Shown here piece after piece: positions 1 through 5,489 of a DNA stretch of 7,870 nt. The notes beneath the pieces were generated by a model that made no database searches, had not been told where the DNA came from, and was given only the letters and a program-made list of their open reading frames with translations. The stretch is taken from contig JBKJZQ010000162.1 in the NCBI GenBank assembly GCA_046715095.1, forward strand, positions 1 through 7,870, given 5' to 3'. The translations under genes were made by a program, and so were the position numbers. Origin of the DNA: WHTI01 sp046715095 (lineage in GTDB: Bacteria; Actinomycetota; CADDZG01; WHSQ01). Numbering within the stretch: position 1 is the stretch's first letter; each line of letters opens with the position of its first letter.

Positions 1-1
1 C

Positions 2-499
2 GAGACCTTCGATGCCGAGGGGTGGCTACACACTGGAGACATCGCCGAGATCGACGCCGACGGTTTCGTCAAGATCGTCGATCGCAAGAAGGAACTGATC
101 ATCACCGCCGGCGGCAAGAACGTTGCCCCGTCCAACATCGAAAGCATGCTCAAGGCTCACCCCCTGATCTCGCAGGCCTGCGCTATCGGGGATCGCCGCA
201 GGTTCATCTCCGCCCTGATCGTCCTCGACCCCGAGGCGTCGATGGCCTGGGCAAAGGCGAACGGGGTGCCGTTCGAGTCGGTGGAGAGCTTCGCCACGAA
301 CGAGCGCGTTCATGCCGAGATCCAGAGGGCGGTCGACGAGGCCAACTCGCACCTCAACGGGGTCGAACAGGTCAAGAAATTCTGCATCCTTCAGACCGAA
401 TGGACCCCGGAGTCCGAGGAGCTCACGCCGTCCCTCAAGCTCAAGCGCCGGGTGATCCTCGAGAAGTACGACGACGACATCGAGGCGATGTACGCCTGA
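2..499 (+). CDS. Long-chain acyl-CoA synthetase, C-terminal part (5' end outside window)
   Basis: This is the last 165 codons of an AMP-forming acyl-CoA synthetase (ligase), which activates fatty acids with ATP and CoA in the cytoplasm or at the membrane. The frame is open from base 2. Visible motifs are GWLHTGD (bases 20-40; its Asp binds the ribose hydroxyls of AMP), the hinge motif DRKKELIITAGGKNVAP (from base 80), and LTPSLKLKRR near the C-terminus, whose first Lys (bases 437-439) aligns with the catalytic lysine of the adenylate-forming family. The insert between the hinge and the C-terminal Lys, with the LNGVEQVKKF stretch, is typical of the FadD15/COG1022 long-chain type rather than the short acetyl-CoA synthetase type. 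The stop codon TGA lies at 497-499. It has no operon partner on the right, since the next gene is convergent. Family assignment is firm; chain-length preference is inferred. Confidence 0.95.
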   Translation, partial: ETFDAEGWLHTGDIAEIDADGFVKIVDRKKELIITAGGKNVAPSNIESMLKAHPLISQACAIGDRRRFISALIVLDPEASMAWAKANGVPFESVESFATNERVHAEIQRAVDEANSHLNGVEQVKKFCILQTEWTPESEELTPSLKLKRRVILEKYDDDIEAMYA

Positions 500-527
500 G
501 CATCGAGCTCGCCTGGCTAGCGTCTCT

Positions 528-574
528 TCCTGGAGCCCGGGTGGGCTCTGGGGCGTCCTCGAGTTCGGCGAGGA
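528..574 (+). terminator. Tandem hairpins downstream of the acyl-CoA synthetase gene
   Basis: About 30 nt after the stop codon lies a hairpin with core arms GAGCCC (533-538) and GGGCTC (543-548) and loop GGGT. It can be extended by C-G and G-U pairs to about 529/552. It is followed at once by a second perfect 6 bp hairpin, TCCTCG (556-561) and CGAGGA (569-574), with a 7 nt loop. There is no T-tract, so a classical intrinsic terminator is not shown. GC-rich stems without a T-tract are common at gene ends in high-GC bacteria. Transcription-end function is inferred from position. Confidence 0.45.
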
Positions 575-620
575 GTAGGGGCATCTCCGGGGGGCCCAAC
601 TCTGGAATCTAGGACAAGAA

Positions 621-657
621 GGCATCTTTCCCCCTTATTGCCTCACGTCAAGATGCC
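621..657. repeat. Inverted repeat GGCATCTT / AAGATGCC
   Basis: Perfect 8 bp arms at 621-628 and 650-657 are separated by 21 nt. The right arm lies inside the first copy of the direct repeat at 638-670. The loop is long and there is no T-tract, so a terminator is unlikely; the pairing may reflect a third, inverted fragment of the repeat unit. Confidence 0.4.
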
Positions 658-706
658 CGCGAACGGGTGCTTCGTTGCCTCACCTTAGATGCCCGCGAAA
701 TGGTGC
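638..706. repeat. Two imperfect 32-33 bp direct repeats
   Basis: Copy 1 (638-670) and copy 2 (675-706) both start TTGCCTCAC, continue with AGATGCCCGCGAA, and end GGTGC. They differ by a few substitutions and one deletion, and only 4 nt separate them. No protein explains the repetition, because the two copies lie in different frames (37 nt offset). Closely spaced subterminal repeats are known as transposase-binding sites at the ends of some insertion sequences, so a mobile-element end is one possible reading. That is inference from the arrangement only. Confidence 0.65.
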
Positions 707-1043
707 GGCCTTTGACCCCCTTTTCACTCGACTTCTGCTTCCGTTTGGCGAGGTGGTGGTCGCGGCCGCGGCTTGCTTTCACGAGGCCGCTCCTCTCGCC
801 GAAGGGACGATCCGCGGCGAAGCAGTGGACTGCCCCCGCCATCACTACCTACCTCTTTGACCTGCGAACCGGGCGCAATCTCTACCCCTATCCGATCTAT
901 CCGGAGTGGAAAAAGAGAGAAGTCGGGGACCTCAATCTCCCGATCTTTCCCTGCCCGCGAGGAAGCTGGCTGGATTCGGGTGACTCTGACCGCCGCAGGG
1001 CTTCAGCTGAGGCCGTCGTCGACTTCGACTGCTTGACGTCGGA

Positions 1044-1085
1044 AGGAACGTTGAAGAAGCGAGCCTTCACGCCGGGCACGTTCCT
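1044..1085 (-). terminator. Composite inverted repeat 3' of the MOSC gene
   Basis: Perfect 8 bp arms AGGAACGT (1044-1051) and ACGTTCCT (1078-1085) enclose a second inverted repeat, TGAAG (1052-1056) and CTTCA (1065-1069). The inner arm abuts the outer one on the left side and is offset by 8 nt on the right. Together they could form a 13 bp stem with one bulge. It lies 17 nt past the MOSC stop codon in the direction of MOSC transcription, so it could end or protect that transcript. No T-tract follows. Confidence 0.35.
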
Positions 1086-1092
1086 CACCCGG

Positions 1093-1120
1093 GCCTTACC
1101 GGTTACTCCAGCCTTACCGG
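1093..1120. repeat. 10 bp direct repeat GCCTTACCGG, 18 bp period
   Basis: Perfect copies at 1093-1102 and 1111-1120 straddle the MOSC stop codon (1103-1105), so the period is exactly six codons. The second copy is inside the coding sequence and the first is just past the stop. It may be a small local duplication that moved the 3' end of the gene. Confidence 0.5.
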
Positions 1121-1939
1121 ATCACCGCGCCGAACCATGCCTTCCGTCAACACCTCTCCATAGACCCCTACGTTGACGTTGTTGTGCCGCGCAGCGGTTC
1201 GCAGGATACCGGAATCCTTTGGTAGGTCACCTTGGGGAAGTGTGGTCATAACGCACCGAGGGCAGGGGCCGGTGAGGCGGATACGTGCTTCATCTCCTAT
1301 CGCCAACGTTTGGTCTATCCAGGCGTTCTCGACGAAGTCCTTCTCGTCTGAGTCCATCTTCACGACTACGTTGGGACGAAAGCGTCGCACCTCAAAGCGC
1401 CCTTCTGGATACAGTTCGCGCAGCCGGTCGATCGTGGCCGTGGTCAACACGTGCATCACGGATAGGTCGAAGAAAGTCCCTAGCGGCATCTTCTCGTCCG
1501 TGACGGTCTCCCTATGATCCAAACCCTCTATGTCCGGCCAGTACTCCTCCAGGCTTGGATCTTGCGGAGCGGTGGTGGCGAATTGCACTTCGCGCCCAAC
1601 TGCATCGGACAGGATTGAGCTCAGAGCGCGCTCGTCGCTCGTCGCTATGGTGCCGTCCGGAAGAGTTATCCGAACCGGAGGTAGGTTCTTGCCTGGGCTC
1701 GGAGGCTCTACGAAGGCGGCCCGACAGAAAAAGAGGTTGGGCCACTTCTTGGGGTTCTTGGCGCTGGCGACCATGCCGGTGTCCGGGTCAATCAAGGCAT
1801 AGGCGCGATCACCAAGCACGCCTCGCTTGGTGATGTAGGTGGAGTTTAGTTCCTCCCCCATCATCGACTTGACGGGATGCCGCCACAATGACACAACCTC
1901 GCCGATGGAAACCTGTGTTGTATCGGCTGCGACCGCCAT
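1103..1939 (-). CDS. MOSC-domain protein with N-terminal beta-barrel domain (YcbX/mARC-like)
   Basis: This 278-residue protein combines a MOSC N-terminal beta-barrel domain (from about residue 10, with VVSLWRHPVKSM and RGVLGDRAYALID) and a MOSC domain (about residues 150-270). The RFRPN motif lies at about 186-190 and GPCPRC at 224-229. The second Cys of PRC is the expected ligand of a molybdenum cofactor by comparison with mARC/YcbX proteins, which reduce N-hydroxylated compounds. It is shorter than E. coli YcbX and ends after the MOSC domain, so it carries no ferredoxin domain and would need a separate electron donor. ATG at 1939 is preferred over the TTG at 1942, because AGGAGGGG lies 7 nt upstream of the ATG. 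The gene stands alone. In a hand count of its first 50 codons after the start, 34 end in G or C, against 42 of 50 in the mutase gene, which hints at a different history. Substrate is unknown. Confidence 0.88.
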   Translation of the reverse strand: MAVAADTTQVSIGEVVSLWRHPVKSMMGEELNSTYITKRGVLGDRAYALIDPDTGMVASAKNPKKWPNLFFCRAAFVEPPSPGKNLPPVRITLPDGTIATSDERALSSILSDAVGREVQFATTAPQDPSLEEYWPDIEGLDHRETVTDEKMPLGTFFDLSVMHVLTTATIDRLRELYPEGRFEVRRFRPNVVVKMDSDEKDFVENAWIDQTLAIGDEARIRLTGPCPRCVMTTLPQGDLPKDSGILRTAARHNNVNVGVYGEVLTEGMVRRGDPVRLE

Positions 1940-1946
1940 CAAAGAT

Positions 1947-1954
1947 CCCCTCCT
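1947..1954 (-). promoter_or_regulatory. Ribosome binding site of the MOSC gene
   Basis: On the minus strand AGGAGGGG lies 7 nt before the ATG at 1939 and only 4 nt before the in-frame TTG at 1942. It therefore decides the start in favour of the ATG. Confidence 0.7.
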
Positions 1955-1974
1955 CCCTGCCTGTAGTTCGGCGA

Positions 1975-2003
1975 ATCATCCCAGTCGGCGATCAACTTCG
2001 CAA
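1975..2003 (-). promoter_or_regulatory. Possible promoter of the MOSC gene
   Basis: Reading the minus strand, TTGCGA (2003-1998) and GATGAT (1980-1975) are separated by 17 nt, the usual -35/-10 spacing. The start of transcription would fall about 30 nt before the MOSC start codon. The -10 box matches the TANNNT pattern poorly, so this is a weak call. Confidence 0.22.
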
Positions 2004-2113
2004 GGGTCCGTTCAGCGGGGGAGGCGTTCCAGGGACTGCAGCCCGGAAATCCGGGGATCCACGAGAAAGGCACGTGAAGCTCACCTGACCCTGCAAGGAA
2101 AAGTGGGTCTCAC

Positions 2114-2266
2114 ATGGCGACGGTGAGTGTAGTGGTCGAGCTCCAGGTGGAAGTGGATGATCGCCCAGATCCCCTCGCGGTCGAGCAGGCGGTGGTCGCC
2201 GAAGGACGGAGAGCCGCCCGAGCGAATCCCCGACCGACTCCTGCTCCTCCACACAGAAAGCGATGA
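2114..2266 (+). pseudogene. Short frame resembling a transposase N-terminus (remnant)
   Basis: A 50-codon ATG frame begins MATVSVVVELQVEVDDRP and continues with DPLAVEQAVVAEGRRAAR, then turns into a Pro/Arg-rich tail and stops at 2264-2266. A beta-strand-like start followed by a 'leader-type' helix with EGRRAAR resembles, from memory, the N-termini of some ISKra4-like insertion-sequence transposases, where the helix continues for hundreds of residues. Here the similarity ends at about residue 36, and I could not follow it into another frame, so it would be a truncated copy. AAGGAA at 2095-2100 lies 13 nt upstream, rather far for a ribosome binding site. It could instead be a chance frame or a small unknown protein. 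Confidence 0.35.
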
Positions 2267-2274
2267 GACACCGC

Positions 2275-2326
2275 CACTAACGCCGCGGCGAGGGCAAGGC
2301 GCGAGGAGCGCTGCGTGCACTAACGC
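2275..2326. repeat. 9 bp direct repeat CACTAACGC at the end of the ATP-grasp gene
   Basis: Perfect copies lie at 2275-2283 and 2318-2326, with a period of 43 bp. The right copy includes the TAG stop codon of the ATP-grasp gene on the minus strand. The size is compatible with a target-site duplication, or with a small duplication of the gene end, but a 9 bp match this close can also arise by chance. Confidence 0.4.
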
Positions 2327-3552
2327 TGGTCCTTCACCCACGCGCCGAGCAGGCCGCGGTAGTGGTCGATGAACTTCTCGTGTTCGAACACCGGGAAGGT
2401 CGTCTTGATCGTGTCGACCAGGAGCGCGTCGAACTCGGAGCTGCCGACGTAGTCGACCGTAACTTCGTCGATCTCCGGTAGGTGCACGGCACAGAACTCG
2501 TTGTACCGCTCGGTCTCGAAGTAGTCCTCGGCCATCACGCGGTAGTGCTCCAGCTTCTCCTCGTAGGAGAGCTTCGGGTCGTCGCCGATCTTGAAGTACC
2601 GGTCCATGTCCTGGTCGATGCGCATCCGCCTGTCCGTGATCGTGCAGAAGACGCTCCACTTGATCAAGGTCTTGATTGCCCAGGGGAAGTAGTAGTGGAG
2701 GCTGGTGAGGGCCAGGTCGGGGGCCGCGTTCGCGTAGTCGATCGGGTAGACCTCTCCGTCCTTGATGAGTGTTTCGCAGGAGTTGAACTCCCAGCGGAAG
2801 AACGCGTTGATCAGTTTCCCGATCGAGATGACCTCGGCCCCCAACTCCGGCGTGAGGAAGTCATGCGACACCTGATAGCGGTCGTACATCGGGCGGTCGG
2901 GATCGAAGCGGACGACCAGGGTCTCGGCACCGATCGAAAGGCTCCGCGCGAAGACGTCGAACCCATCGACGGCCGCCTGGAGGTGCATGAGGCGCTCACC
3001 CGATTCGTCGTAGCGGACGACCAGATCCTGAGGATCGGCGATGCGGGTCACCCCGACCCACGCTCCGCCGTCGAACGGCTTCATGAACAACGGGTACCCG
3101 ACCTGACCGGCGACCTGCTGCAGATCGAACGGGAGGTTGTACTTCTTCGACATGTCGGGGAAGCGGGGGTCGTGCGGCGGTACCTTGTGCGGCACCATCC
3201 ACGTCTCGGGAACCTTGAGGCCGAGCCTCATCATGGCGCAGTAGGCCGAGTGCTTGGTCATCGCCTGGAACGTGAACGGGTTGTTGAGGAGGTACACGTC
3301 GTCCATCAGGGCGACCTTCTTCAACCACTCCCGGGACAGCGTGTACCAGTGAGCGAGACGGTCGATCACGAGGGCGTGGCGAGGGATCGCTCGGAGATCG
3401 AAAGGCTCGTAGGTAACCCGTTCGGTCAGCAGGGCGTGTGAGACGCCGTCGTAGTCGATGGGGCCACCCAGGCGCCGGACGATCGCCTCGAAGGCGCCCG
3501 GCCAATCCTCTTCGGTTCCCAACACGAGGCCGATCAGATGATTCTTCGCCAC
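2320..3552 (-). CDS. ATP-grasp domain protein, predicted carboxylate-amine (or -thiol) ligase
   Basis: This 410-residue cytoplasmic protein has an ATP-grasp layout. An N-terminal pre-ATP region runs to about residue 80. A linker-strand motif LLNNPFTFQAMTKH follows at about 88-101, then YPLFMKPFDGG at about 153-162, whose Lys158 should contact the ATP phosphates. The metal-site region EFNSCETLIKDGEVYPIDYANAAPD spans about 255-279, with Asp272 and Asn275 as likely Mg ligands. A helical tail of about 110 residues follows. ATP-grasp enzymes join a carboxylate, via an acyl phosphate, to an amine, thiol or similar group; the substrate here cannot be read from sequence. The GTG at 3552 is preferred to the ATG at 3612, because GAGAGG lies 6 nt before it and the longer form would overlap the upstream gene by 43 bases. 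It is the last gene of a three-gene operon with two esterases, which suggests ligation and hydrolysis of the same product family. I do not recognise a named subfamily. Confidence 0.85.
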   Translation of the reverse strand: MAKNHLIGLVLGTEEDWPGAFEAIVRRLGGPIDYDGVSHALLTERVTYEPFDLRAIPRHALVIDRLAHWYTLSREWLKKVALMDDVYLLNNPFTFQAMTKHSAYCAMMRLGLKVPETWMVPHKVPPHDPRFPDMSKKYNLPFDLQQVAGQVGYPLFMKPFDGGAWVGVTRIADPQDLVVRYDESGERLMHLQAAVDGFDVFARSLSIGAETLVVRFDPDRPMYDRYQVSHDFLTPELGAEVISIGKLINAFFRWEFNSCETLIKDGEVYPIDYANAAPDLALTSLHYYFPWAIKTLIKWSVFCTITDRRMRIDQDMDRYFKIGDDPKLSYEEKLEHYRVMAEDYFETERYNEFCAVHLPEIDEVTVDYVGSSEFDALLVDTIKTTFPVFEHEKFIDHYRGLLGAWVKDQR

Positions 3553-3558
3553 TTCGTT

Positions 3559-3564
3559 CCTCTC
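3559..3564 (-). promoter_or_regulatory. Ribosome binding site deciding the ATP-grasp GTG start
   Basis: GAGAGG on the minus strand lies 6 nt before the GTG at 3552, inside the 17 nt gap after the stop codon of the upstream esterase. No comparable site supports the upstream ATG at 3612. Confidence 0.65.
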
Positions 3565-3569
3565 TGGTC

Positions 3570-4310
3570 CTACACGAACCTCGGTAGGTGGTGCGCAATC
3601 TGTGCCCGCCACGAGGACCAGTCATGCGGGACGTCGTGGCCCCATAGATCCAGCTCGTGACGGATGCCGTTCGCGTGAAGCCTGCCGGCGAAGGCCCTGG
3701 TCGAGTCGAGCGCTCCGGTGGTGTCTTCCCACATCCCTTGTCCGGCCACGAGCACGAGGTTAGCGCGACCCCGCAGCCACTCCAGATGATCGTCGTCCAT
3801 GTGCTCTACGTAATCCATCGGGTTGTTGAAGTACACCGCGTCACCGCGCTCTCCCCATCCATGGTTCCCGATGTCGTACACACCGCTGAGACAGATCGCG
3901 AGCGGGAACAGATCGGCGCGCTTTAGGCACAGGTTCGCGGCATGGAAGGCGCCGAAGCTGCATCCGGTCGCGATCGGTTCCTGGGGGCCGCCCGAGTCTT
4001 CGAAGATGAACGGGACGACCTGGTTTACGATCCAGTCCTCGAACATCGAGTGCCGGCGCGCTCGTTCCTCGAGCGGCACGCTCTCGTCGTCCCAAGTCGA
4101 GGCGTCGAAGCTGTCGACCGCGTAGACCTTGACCCGCCCCTCGTCGATCAGATGAGCGATCGAGCCGATCATTCCGTTGTTCTCGTAGTCGTAGCAGGCA
4201 CCCTGTTGCGAGGGGAAGACGAGCAGCGGCCGACCGTAGTTCCCGTAGGCGATGACGCCCCCGCCGGCACCGATCGCTGGCGAATAGATCGAGAGATGAT
4301 CCCGTCTCAT
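3570..4310 (-). CDS. Esterase-like alpha/beta hydrolase (COG4947 / PF00756 type)
   Basis: This 246-residue predicted serine hydrolase has no signal peptide. The nucleophile elbow is GCSFG at 116-120 (Ser118). The likely catalytic His229 sits in PHDWSSWR near the C-terminus, and the acid may be Glu195 or Asp196 in GQGMWEDT. The N-terminus (SPAIG, GRPLLVFPSQQGACYDYENNGM) is typical of small esterases annotated as COG4947. The start is taken at the ATG at 4310, which overlaps the preceding gene's stop in the sequence ATGA. The alternative ATG at 4364 adds a basic 18-residue stretch with no homology-like look and a 58-base overlap. The ATGA overlap implies translational coupling to the upstream hydrolase. 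The substrate is unknown; the operon context points to an ester or amide related to the product of the downstream ATP-grasp ligase. Confidence 0.88.
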   Translation of the reverse strand: MRRDHLSIYSPAIGAGGGVIAYGNYGRPLLVFPSQQGACYDYENNGMIGSIAHLIDEGRVKVYAVDSFDASTWDDESVPLEERARRHSMFEDWIVNQVVPFIFEDSGGPQEPIATGCSFGAFHAANLCLKRADLFPLAICLSGVYDIGNHGWGERGDAVYFNNPMDYVEHMDDDHLEWLRGRANLVLVAGQGMWEDTTGALDSTRAFAGRLHANGIRHELDLWGHDVPHDWSSWRAQIAHHLPRFV

Positions 4311-5398
4311 GTCCACATCTGTTCGATCAAGGCGACGAGGGGAGGGTCGAACGTGTCGCGCCAAGAGGTCCAGTTGTGGCCGTCCCGGTTCTCGACGAGC
4401 GACACATCGTAACCCTGCCGCCCGAGGGCGGCGCGGACCGCCCGGTTGTTCGCCAGGTTCTCTTCCACGAGGCCGCAGGCCATCGCCACCGGGATCGGGA
4501 ACGCCCAGTCCTCGGCGGTCAGCACCTCGCCCACGAAGCGGCTGATCCGCCGGAACCGGGGGAAGCCCGACTCCTGCTTGTCGAAGCGCGTGCGGAAATA
4601 GCTACCGGACTGGAGGTATAGCCCGCCGAACGTGGCGGGGCTGCGCCGGTGGGCGTAGAGCATCGAGAGCGCGCCGAGGCTGGCACCCATCCCGATACGG
4701 GAGTTGCGCCCCGGTGGGGTGGGGGCGATCCGGAGCAGCTCGGGCATCATCTCGCCGACCAGTGAGCGCGCATAGGCGGCCGACGCTGAGTAGATCTCGT
4801 TGCGATCGACGGGGGCCAGCAACGCGGCCCGGAACCGCGGCAGCCGCCCCTGCGGCATCAATACCTCGAAGAAGTGCGTGAGCGAGGAGTAGTTGCCGAA
4901 CTCGGGTCCGTCGTTGACGACCAAGAGCGGCAGAGGTTGGTCGTCGTCCGCACCGGGGGGCGACCACACCACGCACGAGACGTGCCCCCGGACGGCGCGG
5001 CAGCGAAGCTCGATCTGCCGCAGCGAGCCCACGGCCGGCGCCGGTTCTTGCACCCATGCTGGAGTCTCGTAGCCCGGCATGGCCACGACCGATTTGTCGC
5101 CGAACGCCCCCGGTGCTCGGAGGTCGTTGTACGGATCGGGAACGGTCTCAGACGTTCCATCCGCATGCACGAGCTCGATGAGGTACTCCATACGGTCGGT
5201 GCCGGGGAGCGGGAAGTGGAGGGCCCAGCCCCCCTCGTCCTCGTCGTAGCCGAAGTCGGGACCGCCGCGGGGCCTGCGGATCTCCTGGTAGAGCCGCACC
5301 GCGGCGAGCTCATGGTCGGGGTCGGGGACCGTGAAGGTCACCGTCGACCCGCTTACAGACGGACCGCCCACGGTGGCTCCTATGGTGTTGTTCTCCAT
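4307..5398 (-). CDS. Enterochelin-esterase-like hydrolase (Fes family, PF00756)
   Basis: This 363-residue protein has an N-terminal beta-sandwich of the Fes/CBM48-like kind (about 1-110, with VTFTVPDPDHELAAVRLY and GWALHFPLPGTDRMEYLIEL) and a C-terminal esterase domain. The nucleophile motif is GMGASLG (236-242, Ser240). The catalytic His341 lies in DGHNWTSWRDTF, and an acid in VEEN (311-314) is possible. The VNDGPEF stretch (161-167) matches the 'DG' motif of Fes-like esterases. The domain order and length fit enterochelin esterases (about 370-400 residues), which cut trilactone siderophores after import, but no siderophore gene is nearby, so that substrate is not supported. No signal peptide is seen, so it is likely cytoplasmic. 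It is the first gene of the operon, and its ATG at 5398 lies 91 bp from the divergent mutase start. Only a weak ribosome binding site (GGGAACCGG) precedes it. Confidence 0.88.
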   Translation of the reverse strand: MENNTIGATVGGPSVSGSTVTFTVPDPDHELAAVRLYQEIRRPRGGPDFGYDEDEGGWALHFPLPGTDRMEYLIELVHADGTSETVPDPYNDLRAPGAFGDKSVVAMPGYETPAWVQEPAPAVGSLRQIELRCRAVRGHVSCVVWSPPGADDDQPLPLLVVNDGPEFGNYSSLTHFFEVLMPQGRLPRFRAALLAPVDRNEIYSASAAYARSLVGEMMPELLRIAPTPPGRNSRIGMGASLGALSMLYAHRRSPATFGGLYLQSGSYFRTRFDKQESGFPRFRRISRFVGEVLTAEDWAFPIPVAMACGLVEENLANNRAVRAALGRQGYDVSLVENRDGHNWTSWRDTFDPPLVALIEQMWT

Positions 5399-5430
5399 CC
5401 GGTTCCCGTCTCGGCGGCTGGGACGCCCAC

Positions 5431-5436
5431 AGTATG
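5431..5436 (-). promoter_or_regulatory. Possible -10 box of the esterase/ATP-grasp operon
   Basis: CATACT on the minus strand (5436-5431) is the closest match to TANNNT in the divergent region and would give a leader of about 26 nt before the ATG at 5398. No good -35 box is seen at 16-18 nt. Confidence 0.25.
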
Positions 5437-5463
5437 GCTGGCCCGAAAGCTTCAGAAGCCCAG

Positions 5464-5489
5464 CCGAGTCCCCCGGGTAAACTCGGGCT
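5464..5489 (+). promoter_or_regulatory. Leaderless-type promoter of the mutase gene with overlapping inverted repeats
   Basis: TAAACT at 5478-5483 matches TANNNT and ends exactly 6 nt before the A of the mutase ATG at 5490. Transcription would therefore start at the first base of the start codon, the arrangement of leaderless genes in actinobacteria. No ribosome binding site is present. A near-palindrome CCCGGGTAAACTCGGG (5472-5487) covers this box, and a perfect 6 bp inverted repeat CCGAGT (5464-5469) / ACTCGG (5481-5486) encloses it. Both are positioned to act as an operator, which is inference. Confidence 0.5.

Larger units (their letters stand above)
500..1102. other. Gene-poor stretch between convergent genes
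   Basis: These 603 bases separate the 3' ends of the acyl-CoA synthetase and MOSC genes. Open frames occur on both strands (for example 667-1176 + and 648-845 -), but none has a recognisable domain, a convincing ribosome binding site or conserved-looking composition, and the longest runs into the MOSC gene in antisense. What the stretch does hold is a tandem hairpin pair, a pair of imperfect direct repeats at 638-706, and a composite inverted repeat at 1044-1085. I read it as non-coding, possibly the decayed end of a mobile element. Confidence 0.6.
1940..2319. other. Gene-poor stretch between MOSC gene and ATP-grasp operon
   Basis: These 380 bases hold the MOSC leader, a possible transposase fragment (2114-2266) and part of a 9 bp direct repeat that reaches the ATP-grasp stop codon. 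No other coding region is convincing. Both flanking genes are on the minus strand, so the stretch must contain both the end of the ATP-grasp operon and the start of MOSC transcription. Confidence 0.55.

Noticed and set aside
26..625. Minus-strand open frame (199 codons) and plus-strand frame 22-612 over the acyl-CoA synthetase end
   Set aside because: Only the frame starting at base 2 carries the adenylate-forming motifs; the others are shadows of it.
648..845. Minus-strand 65-codon frame rich in Lys, Arg and Ser
   Set aside because: Its C-terminal part is a translation of the two direct repeats and its composition looks non-coding; no supporting start signal was seen.
500..1102. CRISPR array or tRNA in the gene-poor stretch
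   Set aside because: Only two imperfect repeat copies are present, separated by 4 nt and without spacers, and no cloverleaf-like sequence with a T-loop was found.
667..1176. Plus-strand 169-codon open frame in the gene-poor stretch
   Set aside because: There is no domain I can recognise and no ribosome binding site near the ATG. It contains one of the direct repeats and overlaps the MOSC gene end in antisense. A decayed mobile-element gene cannot be ruled out.
2482..3441. Long plus-strand open frame (about 319 codons) across the ATP-grasp gene
   Set aside because: It is a mirror of the ATP-grasp gene in antisense, Val/Arg/Glu/Leu/His-rich and low in complexity, with no recognisable fold or start signal.
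3553..3612. Longer N-terminus for the ATP-grasp protein (ATG at 3612)
   Set aside because: The extra 20 residues overlap the esterase coding end and look like its out-of-frame translation; the GTG at 3552 has a well-spaced ribosome binding site.
4311..4364. Longer N-terminus for the smaller esterase (ATG at 4364)
   Set aside because: The added 18 residues are Arg-rich and lie inside the upstream gene; the ATGA overlap at 4310 is the usual coupled start.
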